This document shows, in pieces, positions 51,801 to 61,272 of a stretch of 64,000 nt of DNA. The notes beneath the pieces were generated by a model. It did no database searches and was not told the DNA's origin. It worked only from the letters and a program-made list of their open reading frames with translations. Position numbers and translations under genes: made by a program. Source of the stretch: Xiphias gladius (taxonomy: Eukaryota; Chordata; Actinopteri; Istiophoriformes; Xiphiidae); the NCBI RefSeq assembly GCF_016859285.1, contig NC_053410.1, positions 22,709,558 through 22,773,557 of the forward strand, read 5' to 3'. Each line of letters opens with the position of its first letter. Position 1 is the first letter of the stretch.

Positions 51801-53368
51801 AGTTAAAGATGTGAACACTTCCTCAACTAATGTGGTCTGTATTACTTTGGGTGACTCTTATGTACTGGTTTTATCTGTGTTCACTCACTCTGAGACGATT
51901 GCTTTGCCACTCCACTGACAGTATACTGGAACACGATGAAAAAACCAAAAGCAAAAGCATTTAAGGCTCACGGTCATTTATTTACTTTTGGATTTTTTTT
52001 TTATTAATGCGCACCTAAATGCAATGAGTATCAACTTTGCTGTGCCTGTATTTACAGGTAGTAACCACGCCTCACACCAAGACAGCCAAACCCAGTCTGC
52101 TTCCTCCACCTGCGGACATCGACCTGGGCTACTTCCTGCAGGCTGCATTGCAGAGTGCTTACATTTGTCTGCTGCAGAGGGGGTGAGTCTACCAACTGTA
52201 TATACACAACAAACAACGCACAGCACAGACTCAGTGTCTCTCTTCTTTTGTTCTTTGTTGCTCTGTGTCCCATTTGCCTCTTCTCTTAAAAGTGTTTTTT
52301 TTTTTAGATTAATTTTGACTTGAACTTCAAGAGTTAAAAGATGTCAGGCAACAAAAACTACTCACCTACATATTGGCTTCAAGGTGATGCACACTTTGCG
52401 ATAATTGAATACCAACCTCCTCCACAACAGTACAGGCCAACTGATGGCAAAATTTCTACCAAATACAGCTGCTTCTCAATCAAGATCATTTTAAAGAGAA
52501 ACAACAGTAACAGAATGAATCTCTTTAAATTAATTTTTGTTATTTAGTTGGTTGTTGGCCTTACGTATGAAAGTCATAAGTAAGGCCAACAAAATGAAAG
52601 TCATAGTTTATCCACCTGTATTTTTATGGGACGTCACCGGTTATGCAGTATGTTTAGTGGCTGCAGTCTTTGCTGATCCGTGCTTGTCTGCGATGGAGGG
52701 AACTCTGAGCTCTGTGCTCTTGTCTTGTTTTAGAAAGTGAGGCGGAGAAGAAATCACGCAAAAGCTTTCCAACTCTGCATGGCCTCAGTGCAGGAGAGAT
52801 GCATTTTAATACAGGGGACCAGCAGGTGTCAGTGTTGCACCTAGACTCAGTAAAGCAAAGTCAGATTTGAACAAGCGTTGGACTGTCACACACACAATCA
52901 GTTCAGTTTATTAGGTACACCCAGCTAAAACGAATGCAGTCTAATACAACGGTCTAATAATGCTCAGTTTGTGTTGCACCTGTTTTAAGAGAGGTGTTGA
53001 TTCAACTGTAAGATCCTTTTGGAGGCTGCAGGTTGGGGTGCTGTTGTATTGTATTGTTTTACACTGAGATTTTTCTAATATTTCTACCATCACTGGCGTA
53101 AATAGGGCGGACAAAATACAACAAACACTAGCTAGTGAGAGTATCGCTCCAGCCGTTGCAGAACTTTTCTCTATTGTTTATATGGCAAGTTGTGACCCTG
53201 GAAATGTAAAGCAGTTTGCAATCAGTATATCAGTGCTACTGTAAACAATATTAACAGTGTGTTATCTGCTCTTCTATCCACAAGACCCCAGATCTGGTGG
53301 CTCCATCTTCTGTATATTTATTTTTTGTATTTATTACAACTTCACAACTTATACATCACATATACGCC

Positions 53369-53457
<89 letters not shown>

Positions 53458-53585
53458 AATGTGTCTGTGTGTGTGTGTGGGTTAGTCATCTTGCACAAGG
53501 TGCTCATCAGCTGCGTAGGGTGCTCAGAGTGGTGGAGTCACGGGGGTCTCAGAGCTTCAGGAAGGTGAGGTGTCTCAGACAGACA

Positions 53586-53657
<72 letters not shown>

Positions 53658-56600
53658 AACACAATCACAAAAAGTGGCGATAGTTTGCATTGCCTCCTAC
53701 TAAGTATTTGTTATTCCATAGCACTGCTACTACTACTACTGTTCTAAACTTTATATACAGTCAAGATTATGAGGGAAACCATTGTTAGAACCATTTTTAA
53801 CTCAAATCATGCAAACATGCAAAACCAAAATTATTCCAGTGTAGGTCAATAGCTGTTTGCTAAAATTTAAAGCAAATTAACTAGCAGGCAATTTAATGGT
53901 GCATTTAAAAAAAAAATCTGCACAAAATATGATGAAAATATAATGCAGTGCTTTGAGCACTACGGCGTAATTTCCCTTTTTCCATGGGGAGTGCAGATGA
54001 TGGACTGATGGGAAAATGTGTATGGCTTAAACTCTTACTAAGTTTCTTCAGTTAACATTTGTGCAGTAGGATTAGTAAAAAACAAAAACATTTTATTACT
54101 TTTCTCGGTTCCGTCTGTATTCTAATCATTTTATACCTACTATAAGACCATCATTATGCCAGTCTAGCCGGGGTTTAGAAGAATTCATTAATTGCTGCAT
54201 TGTGGTTGCATCCCAGTCTGCAGCGAGGAAGCTAGCGGAGGTGCTGCTGAGCTCAGTGAGTGAAGACAGCTACTGGCCCTCTTTGGGCCCCCCACCCTCA
54301 GCCTGGCTCCACAGAGAGGGAGCCGCGGCCTCCAAAGACGCCATCTACCCCACTGTTAAACCACCTCAACGTTACAGCACTGAGTGGTTTGTGTTGTGTT
54401 TGCTTCACTTTTGTTTCACTCTTTTTCTTTTTCGAGCTGTCTTATGTTTCACTCTATATCTCTTATCTGGTCTGTTCTATGGTCAGTGTGCTAAGTGCAA
54501 TTGCTTAACCCAAGATCAACATTTAAGAAGGTTAATCCCACCTGTGATTGTCTTTTGTTAACCCACTGTATCAAGTGTATCAATTTAACTTTCAGCCCAT
54601 GTGTATCACTTTTGTCCAAGTTACCATCCTATCACAAACTGTAGATCTTGGTGCCAGTTTTCTTCGTTCAGGTGGTTCTTGGATTATATTGTACTAGAGA
54701 CTATGAGCCACCTCTGTACAAAGTAAAAGAACACCTTTTTTTTATTAAACCAAATTAGTATTGTGTAACACAGCTAACAGCAGGGTCCTCCTAAAGGTTA
54801 CCAGTTTACACTGGGTCTTCCAAGGTGAGGAACACAACAGATTATTTCACACTCCTTCCTTCTCTTGCCAGTGTGATCCAAAACTCAAATTTTATAGATA
54901 TGAAGAAGAGATTTCTGGCACCAGGGAAAATCAATATTACACACCAAAATGCAGCCTAACAATGAATAAGCAAAGGGCGATGAATTTGACTATTCAATCA
55001 TTATCCAACAAACCCATGATAATGTAGCCTACTGATTAATTAACCATGTTCGGTCCTATTTAGGTTATAACAACAATTTCTGAGAGCAGGCTACTTAAAG
55101 GTTATCAAGAAAGACAGATGTGACAGAGAAAAAAGAAAAACGTATTTAGGTTGGACGACAGTCCACGGGACATCATATGAGCCGAAACTGCAACTTGGAC
55201 AAAGGATGCTGTGCACAATACTGAGATGACACAATGGAGTACCAAAACATTGGAGACAAAGAAGGGCTGTTGCTTGTCATTAGCTAAGCTGCGGTCTGAG
55301 GGTTAAGATGAGTTTCAAACTGTGTTGCATGAAACAAAATCACATTTTCTTAAGCCCCACTGCTGTGACTTCAGAGGCTGGGGTTCAAACTGTACCTATG
55401 GTTTGCCTGCGTCCACCTAAATGCCACAAGAGGTCATCGTATCTGGGGTTTACTTGAAACCTTCTGAATGGTTGAACTATATTTACTGTACGGTTACACA
55501 GTATGTTTAATGGCAGATGCCTACAGCTCATGTCTTTCATTTTTCACACCAGAACGATGGTTAGTGAATATCTAACAAACTGAAGACGTCAATTCATAGC
55601 AACCATGTATTAATGAATGCAGCACAAGTTCAGTGCCTGCAGATATTATATGAGTTTGTCGGCTTGTCAGTAATGTAGACCGGTGACACCTGTGAACTCA
55701 GTCACCTGAGGCTAGAAGTCTATTCCAATGTAAGATAATATATTAATCATATATTTTATATTCACGTATATTTTACAGTTTATGAAACCGCAGTAAATTG
55801 GAAGGAGGCAGTTATTGTATGGGCAAAATGTTCCACGATATAATGTACCTTTGTATTAAAAGTCTGGACTAATAAAAGTATAATTTTGTGATAGAAGCAT
55901 AACTAGAGAATAAATGAACTAAAAGTAATTCCAAATTCTTCCCTCAACATTTAGTGATATGGTCAGCTGAACTCGAAAAACAGAAATCTGAAATCTAAAC
56001 TCAGTTACCTTAATCGCCCTTTTTTCCGAGAGGTACAGCATCATGATGCGGTGTCTCTGAAGTAGCTTCATCATACATCAGGTCCAACTTAGAATGAAAA
56101 TGACTTTTAAACCCCTCAAAGTTAAGTTTAACTGAGCCCGATCTGAACAGCAGATAAGATACTCAGATGATATGTTTTTCTTTTTACATATTGAAACTGG
56201 GAAATGTAGGAGAACAATAACATACTATGATATAACATAGCATAACATGACCTAACGTACTATAATCTAACCGGACCTTAGGTAAAGTAACGTAACATAA
56301 CATAACGTAACATAGTATGATATCATATAGTATAGCATAACATTGCATTGCATAGCATTACAGAATAGAACAAAGAATAGCATAGGATAACCTAGCATGA
56401 CCTGGCATGACATACAGTGACATAATATTAACAGGGCATAAAAATTCCTTGCCCAGTCCTGACAAGACAGCCTGGTTATCTGCATCATCACACACTACTG
56501 TATCACCATTTTGTTGCCTCGTTTCTGCACTTTCCACTTTGCAAGGATCCTGCGCTCGTTGCTCAGGCCTTGCGAGTCATACTTAGTCACCGACACATGA

Positions 56601-56873
56601 CTAATTCTGCCCACAGTATCATAAGTGAAGATCTAAATCTATGTCTGAGATTAGAAGGAGAGGATGAACAGGAGATTCACCCTGAGGAGTAGCTGTACTT
56701 CAGTATTGTTCATGGCTTTTGTCAGCAGCTACCTCTTCTGAAAAGGCCACGATGGTGTCTGGTAAATGTGTTCTTGAGTAGGACACAGAGCTGTTTAGAG
56801 AGGGAAGAGAGGCGCAGAGAGTGATGAATGAGAGGGATGGGAAAGGAAGAGATGGAGGAGATTGAAGAAATGA

Positions 56874-56917
<44 letters not shown>

Positions 56918-57068
56918 CATCTGAGATAGTGCTGTGTAGTGATACACCCTGGGCGATCCGTGTTGTGTTACAGCCCCACAGGTGAGACAGAAACTGGACA
57001 CTTCTTGCAATCTGCCTCTGGACAAGCAGCGAATGTGCGTATGTGTGTGTGTCTTTGTGCATGTGTGT

Positions 57069-57105
<37 letters not shown>

Positions 57106-58500
57106 TGTGTGTGTGTGTGTGTGTGAGAGGAAGAGAGAGAGGGTTAAACTTCCTGTTCTTGGTACTATTTCCTGTTTCCTGTGTCCTGGCAGTTGCTTCT
57201 GTCCTCAGGACGTGGTGGAAGAGGCAGTGTTGCTGCTGCTCATCACAGAGTCCATGGTGAGATACACATACACTCGCACACACCTTTCTCTACCTTTTTG
57301 CTTCCTACCGTTTCAACACATATCTTGGAGAACCCGGTAGCTGATACCACCTGTCCAACCACCTTTTCGTTCCGTAGTCTTCTTCCTTTTCCTCCTTTTC
57401 CTCCTTCCCCCTCCTCCTCTTCACTCAGTCTCTCTCTCTTTATCCAGGCCAGTGGCGAAGCGGTGATAAGCCGTCTGCCTGACCAGGCCGAGGCTCGCCA
57501 GGCCAGTCTGCATGATGCCACCTCAGTCTACGATCTGCTCACCATCGGCATGGCCAGGAGGGGGCAGTACGCCATGCTGTCTGAGGTGTGCTCATATGCA
57601 CAAACATACTCACACACTCACACGCTCTGTGCTGGAGGTCTGAGGGAAGGAGAGCAACAGAGTGAGAAATGAGATGTGTTAGTAAGAGCATTGCCTTTGC
57701 CAGACTTTTTAATCAATGCCCTCATCATTTCGATTGAGGGGATTATGTATCTTTTTCTCTCACTGTCTCTCTGTCTTTTCTCATCTCTCTGCATCCCCTT
57801 CGCTGTTTGTCTTTTTCTACTTCTTCTTCCCTTTTTCTTTCACTATCTTGCAACAAACTTACTTTCTTATAGGACAGAACATACACACACTCATACACTG
57901 AGGTCATTCCGCCTCAGTGGATCAGCAAATTGATCCACCGGATTAGGTAGGTGGCCCATACTGTATAAGGCCAATATGGGCCATTTATTAAAAATTAGAT
58001 GTCAGTCAGTGCCATCCATCTCTGATGTGATGAATAAAATTCACTGTGATCGTTTACATAGTTACTGTAGCATAAATCAATTCATGGGGTGTCTGCTGCC
58101 AACTCCGATTCTAACATCAAATTTCAGTTTGAGGATGCACAAGTATGGATTAATATTATTATAATGCTGGATTTTACAGATGCTTTTCAATCCTTGAAAA
58201 AATAACATTCAAGGAAAATGTTGGAAAAAAGTCAAATTCAGTGACGTGGAATAAAATCAACTACTGACAGTGGCAAAACAGTTATTCAAATGTAGTAGTT
58301 CAGCCAAAGTAGCAATACCAAAGTTTAAAAATATTCCATTACAAGTACAGCCCTGCAATCGAAATGTTATGTGAGTAAAAGAAAATAAATATTATGAGCA
58401 AAATCTATCAAAAGTAAAAGTATCAATTATGCACGAAGGACACTTTCAGACTGTAAAATTATTAAATAATCTGTTATATTGTTGGATTATTATATATATT

Positions 58501-58559
<59 letters not shown>

Positions 58560-60788
58560 ATATACATATTGTAATATATTTTACTTACGCCTGCATTAAT
58601 TCATTGTTTTGGCCACATGGAAGCAGTGCAATAAGCTGTGAACACAACACTGATACTATATATTAGCACATTTTTAAACTGATATGTGAACATGTCAGCA
58701 AATAATGACCTATTTACACGACCAGCAGATACACGAGTGTTAATTTGAAGTAGTGTTTGTGTCCGCTCTGCAAATTTAAGTCCAATATTCACTCTCCTTT
58801 TAGCTCTGTTTTGGTCTCTGCCAACTCCTGAGGGAAGTAACTGCTAAATGTTCAACTATGTTCACCAGCTGGTCGCTAACTTTGTCTTTGAGAGTTTTTT
58901 TCACTGAACAGCCGAGTGCTCTGGCTGGAAACGAGAGTGATGAGAGCAGCGACGCTAAACCGAAACAGCAAAGTTGCAAATCCGTCCTAAATCTAAAACT
59001 GAAAGATGCTAAAACACATTCTGGAGCTGATTGGAACTGCAGAATTTGGTTATTGTCTGGCTTCGTCACAACATACGACACCGTACATATTACACATAGT
59101 CATTAGACCAATTGAGAATGTAAAAATATTGATTAGTGCAGCTTTAGTTGTTGAGTCAGTGCACCTTGATACTTTTCACCTCAGGTTGTTGACAGTTTTC
59201 TGTTCCTGCATCCCAGTTTGGCTGAACCCCAATTCTAGCTCTACTTGTTAACCGTCTAAACAGGGGTTGAATTGAGATTTGTTATGGGTGGGGCCTGATT
59301 TTGCAGGGTTAACAAGGATCAGCACAGTTATGTAACAGAAAAAATAGTTGCAGATTCATATGGCTTTATAAAGACCTAGCATTATAATTCATACATAGCT
59401 TAGTTCATTCGTTTGTCCATTTAAGAAATATCTGACGTCTTTTCAGTCCACAGTAAATCAGATCACTCAGAGGTTGATACTGTATGTTGAGCTCTGTACA
59501 ACAGGACATCTTTGTCTGCATGTTAAATGGTCAGCAGACTTTCTAATAGGTGCACATTATTTAATCAGAATATGGGGCAGACATTTCTCCTGTACATGTA
59601 ACTGAGTGGCGCTCCATGCAACCCCCTTCTCATCCACACACACATCAATCACATCATTATGTACTGAAACAGAACAGAGTGGGTGGTGTGTGGTGACTGA
59701 CAGTCATTTTAAGTTAGAAAAATGTAGCCAAGGAAAGTGGACATTAAGTTTAGTGACTATGAAAAGGAGAAAAAATTAGTGAATAAATTTAATGTTCATA
59801 ACCCTGTTTTTCCTGACTTAAAAACCAGTTCCCTAATGGCTTAGTGTAAGAACAGCCTGAGCAGAAACACACTTCTTTTTTTTTCTTTTCTTTTTTTTTT
59901 GGCTCAGCGCAGGGTAACCGGGCAAGTCTCTCCGCTGAAACCTCTTCTTACACATCCTACTTGTACAAATGTTATAAAACTAAAACGTTTTTTGTGTTTC
60001 TGGGTGTGTGTTTCTTCTGAAGTGTCTGGAGCGAGCCATGAAGTTTTCATTCAACGAGTTCCACCTATGGCACCAGCTGGGCCTGTCACTCATGGCGGCC
60101 AGGAAGGTGAGCTCATTTCTCCTTATATACCAGCAACGGACCCTCACATACACCACGCCACACCCGAACGAGACATCCATCTTCTGCCGTGCCTCTGTCC
60201 TGTACCCTGCGGTGCACCCTCGTGTCTAGACGTGCAAGAAATAGTATTAACAGCTAAGCGTTCAATCTGCGTGGAGGGGCAGATGGGTTGAATTTTACTC
60301 AATCTAGACAATTCAGGTATTTCCAAGTAATTGACAGCTACAAAAAAGTAGGCTACAATAACAGGGCATTAGCTACCTTTCTAATCTGATATATATGGAT
60401 ATATCAGATGTATAGATTGTGATGTCTACAAATGCAACCCCCGCCACCATCTGCTGCTATTAAAAAAAGCCTTGAAATTATTGGGAAATAATATTGAATC
60501 TATTTGCTGCTAAGTAAACCTAAAAAAAACATTGGACATTCTTCAAATGGGAGTCCTCAAGAGGAATAAGAAATAGCTTACAACCCTGTCTTTCTTCTTC
60601 TGTCTCTCTCAGTTCCTCTGAGTATGTGAGTGTGTGTGTTCACCCATATGTGTGACAGAAAAATTGATCTGGGTTGCAGGATAAAGTGACACTGCAGATC
60701 AATGGAGAGCTCTAGAAATAGGCTGCTCCCTAGAAGGAGAAGGGGCCGCCTCAGTGTCGTCAGATCCGTTTCTATTTAGGGCCAGCCT

Positions 60789-60875
<87 letters not shown>

Positions 60876-61272
60876 GTGTGTGTGCATGTGTGTGAGCACA
60901 TGTGCATGTGCACATGGTCCATTAATGATTGACCTACATGTATTAAGTGACTGTGTGTCTAAATGGGCCTATTAGGGCTGTGTAAGGACAGTTGATGTGT
61001 GTTTTATACACTCGCTTAAATGTGATCCATGACATAATGTAGCTGCACGATAACTGGCTGCTGCTTGCACTTGAATCACAAATTGTCACTGGTATTTATA
61101 TGTTCAAGTGCTCAAGTGTTCAAGTGGAATTTGTGTGTGTGTTTGTGTGTTTGTGTGTGTTTTCTAGGGGGTTGGTGCTGTGTCTGTATTTAAAGAGTGT
61201 GCCAGGATGAGACCAGAGGACCCTTCATTGCCCCTGTTGGCTGCTAAAGTCTGCATTGGTCAACTGCACTGG
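42678..61272 (+). CDS. ttc7a: TTC7A, PI4-kinase complex scaffold, 5' part (11 exons, 452 codons)
   Basis: Coding exons: 42678-42807, 46285-46448, 46643-46811, 51556-51686, 52058-52182, 53486-53564, 54217-54383, 57193-57256, 57448-57585, 60023-60106, 61168-61272. All junctions are GT-AG and the frame is continuous. The gene is cut by the right edge; full-length TTC7A is about 860 residues, so just over half is present. Known role: TPR-like helical scaffold that, with EFR3 and hyccin/FAM126, anchors PI4KA at the plasma membrane for PI4P synthesis; human defects cause intestinal atresia with immunodeficiency. Recognisable blocks include [68 protein letters not shown] and [16 protein letters not shown]. 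The paralogue TTC7B is the alternative, but [11 protein letters not shown] and synteny with socs5 and mcfd2 favour TTC7A. Confidence 0.94.
44650..45400 (-). repeat. Dispersed repeat family, reverse copy in ttc7a intron 1
   Basis: Same ordered blocks as the 58.6 kb copy: TGTAAACACAACACTGACAT, CCAATATTCACTGTCCTTTT, CACCAACTCCTGAGGAAAAT and CCACTATGTTCATCAGCTAG. Diverged and with A/T-run insertions. Confidence 0.62.
46285..46448 (+). CDS. ttc7a: ttc7a exon 2
   Basis: Residues 44-98. The donor is GTCAGT, a less common but usable form. Confidence 0.92.
46643..46811 (+). CDS. ttc7a: ttc7a exon 3
   Basis: Residues 99-154, with the TPR-like pattern [19 protein letters not shown]. Confidence 0.95.
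46833..47482. mobile_element. Inverted-repeat element in ttc7a intron 3
   Basis: TTAAAGGGAAATTCTGGTTT at the left and its near reverse complement (AACTGGAATTCTCCTTTAA) at the right define an element of about 650 bp starting 21 bp past exon 3. Interior blocks resemble fragments near 19.0-19.2 kb. Non-coding. Confidence 0.6.
49500..49745 (-). repeat. Fragment of dispersed repeat, inverted relative to 62.2 kb
   Basis: GTGCTAATGTGCTGATGTTT, ACCATGTTTACCATCTCAG and ATGAATGTCTGTATAAGATT are reverse-complement counterparts of motifs in the 62160-62750 repeat. Lies in ttc7a intron 3. Confidence 0.55.
51556..51686 (+). CDS. ttc7a: ttc7a exon 4
   Basis: Residues 155-198, with [20 protein letters not shown]. 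Intron 3 before it is the longest complete intron after intron 1, about 4.7 kb. Confidence 0.94.
52058..52182 (+). CDS. ttc7a: ttc7a exon 5
   Basis: Residues 199-239, with [20 protein letters not shown]. It ends two bases into a Gly codon at a GTGAGT donor. Confidence 0.94.
52900..53180. repeat. Dispersed fish repeat in ttc7a intron 5
   Basis: Begins with CAGTTTATTAGGTACACCCA, a sequence I recognise as the end of a common teleost repeat. The rest is diverged and the right boundary is uncertain. Confidence 0.5.
53372..53454 (+). repeat. (GT)n microsatellite before ttc7a exon 6
   Basis: An uninterrupted GT array of 83 bp, then a short interruption and another GT block to 53479, running straight into the exon 6 acceptor at 53484-53485. 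Confidence 0.97.
53486..53564 (+). CDS. ttc7a: ttc7a exon 6 (79 nt, microsatellite-bounded)
   Basis: Residues 240-266, [20 protein letters not shown] and on. It completes the Gly codon begun in exon 5 and ends in frame at GTGAGG. The acceptor GGGTTAG has TG repeats in place of a pyrimidine tract. A length of 79 nt means that skipping shifts the frame. Confidence 0.88.
53582..53653 (+). repeat. (CA)n microsatellite after ttc7a exon 6
   Basis: A CA array of about 72 bp beginning 17 bp after the exon 6 donor. It is complementary to the GT array upstream of the exon. Confidence 0.97.
54217..54383 (+). CDS. ttc7a: ttc7a exon 7
   Basis: Residues 267-321, starting [20 protein letters not shown]. 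The 3' limit is the least certain junction in the gene. The donor GTGGTT at 54384 is weak, but it is the one that keeps phase with exon 8 and aligns with the conserved Y-x-G-D/E region. Confidence 0.75.
54384..56215. other. ttc7a: ttc7a intron 7, left part
   Basis: AT-rich intronic sequence with no recognised gene or repeat boundary. Confidence 0.5.
56216..56425. repeat. Imperfect CATAA/CATAG pentanucleotide array
   Basis: About 210 bp dominated by variants of ATAAC, CATAG, CATGA and GTAAC in 5-bp spacing (for example GTAACATAACATAACGTAAC, 56290-56309). It is a decayed minisatellite-like array in ttc7a intron 7. Confidence 0.8.
56876..56916 (+). repeat. (GT)n microsatellite, ttc7a intron 7
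   Basis: An uninterrupted GT array of 41 bp on the sense strand. Confidence 0.97.
57034..57126 (+). repeat. Interrupted (GT)n microsatellite, ttc7a intron 7
   Basis: GT blocks broken by CTTT, CA, TA and GGG interruptions, ending 66 bp before exon 8. Confidence 0.95.
57193..57256 (+). CDS. ttc7a: ttc7a exon 8
   Basis: Residues 322-343. Begins one base before TGC TTC TGT CCT and contains [19 protein letters not shown]. An internal CCTCAG just before GAC is a competing acceptor, but using it would lose the conserved FCPQ. Confidence 0.9.
57448..57585 (+). CDS. ttc7a: ttc7a exon 9
   Basis: Residues 344-389, including [19 protein letters not shown], the strongest TTC7 signature in the window. 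Strong pyrimidine tract before the acceptor. Confidence 0.96.
58230..58503. repeat. AAGTA-rich fish repeat fragment
   Basis: Blocks such as TCCATTACAAGTACAGCCCT and AGTAAAAGTATCAATTATGC match the type of repeat at 33.2-33.7 kb. Lies in ttc7a intron 9, directly before the AT array. Confidence 0.55.
58504..58556. repeat. (AT)n microsatellite
   Basis: A 53-bp uninterrupted AT array, fully self-complementary, at the right end of a dispersed repeat. Confidence 0.97.
58600..59150 (-). repeat. Dispersed repeat family, best-preserved reverse copy
   Basis: Contains AGCTGTGAACACAACACTGA, CGACCAGCAGATACACG, CCAATATTCACTCTCCTTTT, GCCAACTCCTGAGGGAAGTA and TGATTAGTGCAGCTTTAG in that order. It is the reverse complement of the copy at 22615. 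In ttc7a intron 9. Confidence 0.65.
60023..60106 (+). CDS. ttc7a: ttc7a exon 10
   Basis: Residues 390-417, [20 protein letters not shown] and on, a TPR helix pair. The acceptor TTCTGAAG|T is well placed. Confidence 0.95.
60792..60888 (+). repeat. (GT)n microsatellite, ttc7a intron 10
   Basis: Nearly uninterrupted GT array of about 97 bp on the sense strand, with one CGTG variant near its end. Confidence 0.97.
61168..61272 (+). CDS. ttc7a: ttc7a exon 11 (last in window)
   Basis: Residues 418-452, ending [14 protein letters not shown] before a GTGAAT donor. The following TTC7 block (LEEAE...) is not found in the remaining 2.7 kb, so the next exon is beyond the edge. Confidence 0.93.

Noticed and set aside
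53259..53747. Open frame of 162 codons, Cys/Val- then Thr/His-rich
   Set aside because: It is translation of the (GT)n and (CA)n arrays; only the ttc7a exon 6 part is real coding sequence.
56965..57020. CCCCACAG|GTGAGAC, resembling a ttc7a mini-exon border
   Set aside because: The same AG is immediately followed by a donor-like GTGAGA, the downstream reading has no TTC7 similarity, and exons 7 and 8 already join in phase.
56795..57340. Long open frames on both strands around 57 kb
   Set aside because: They result from GT/CA arrays and contain the true exon 8 only in passing.
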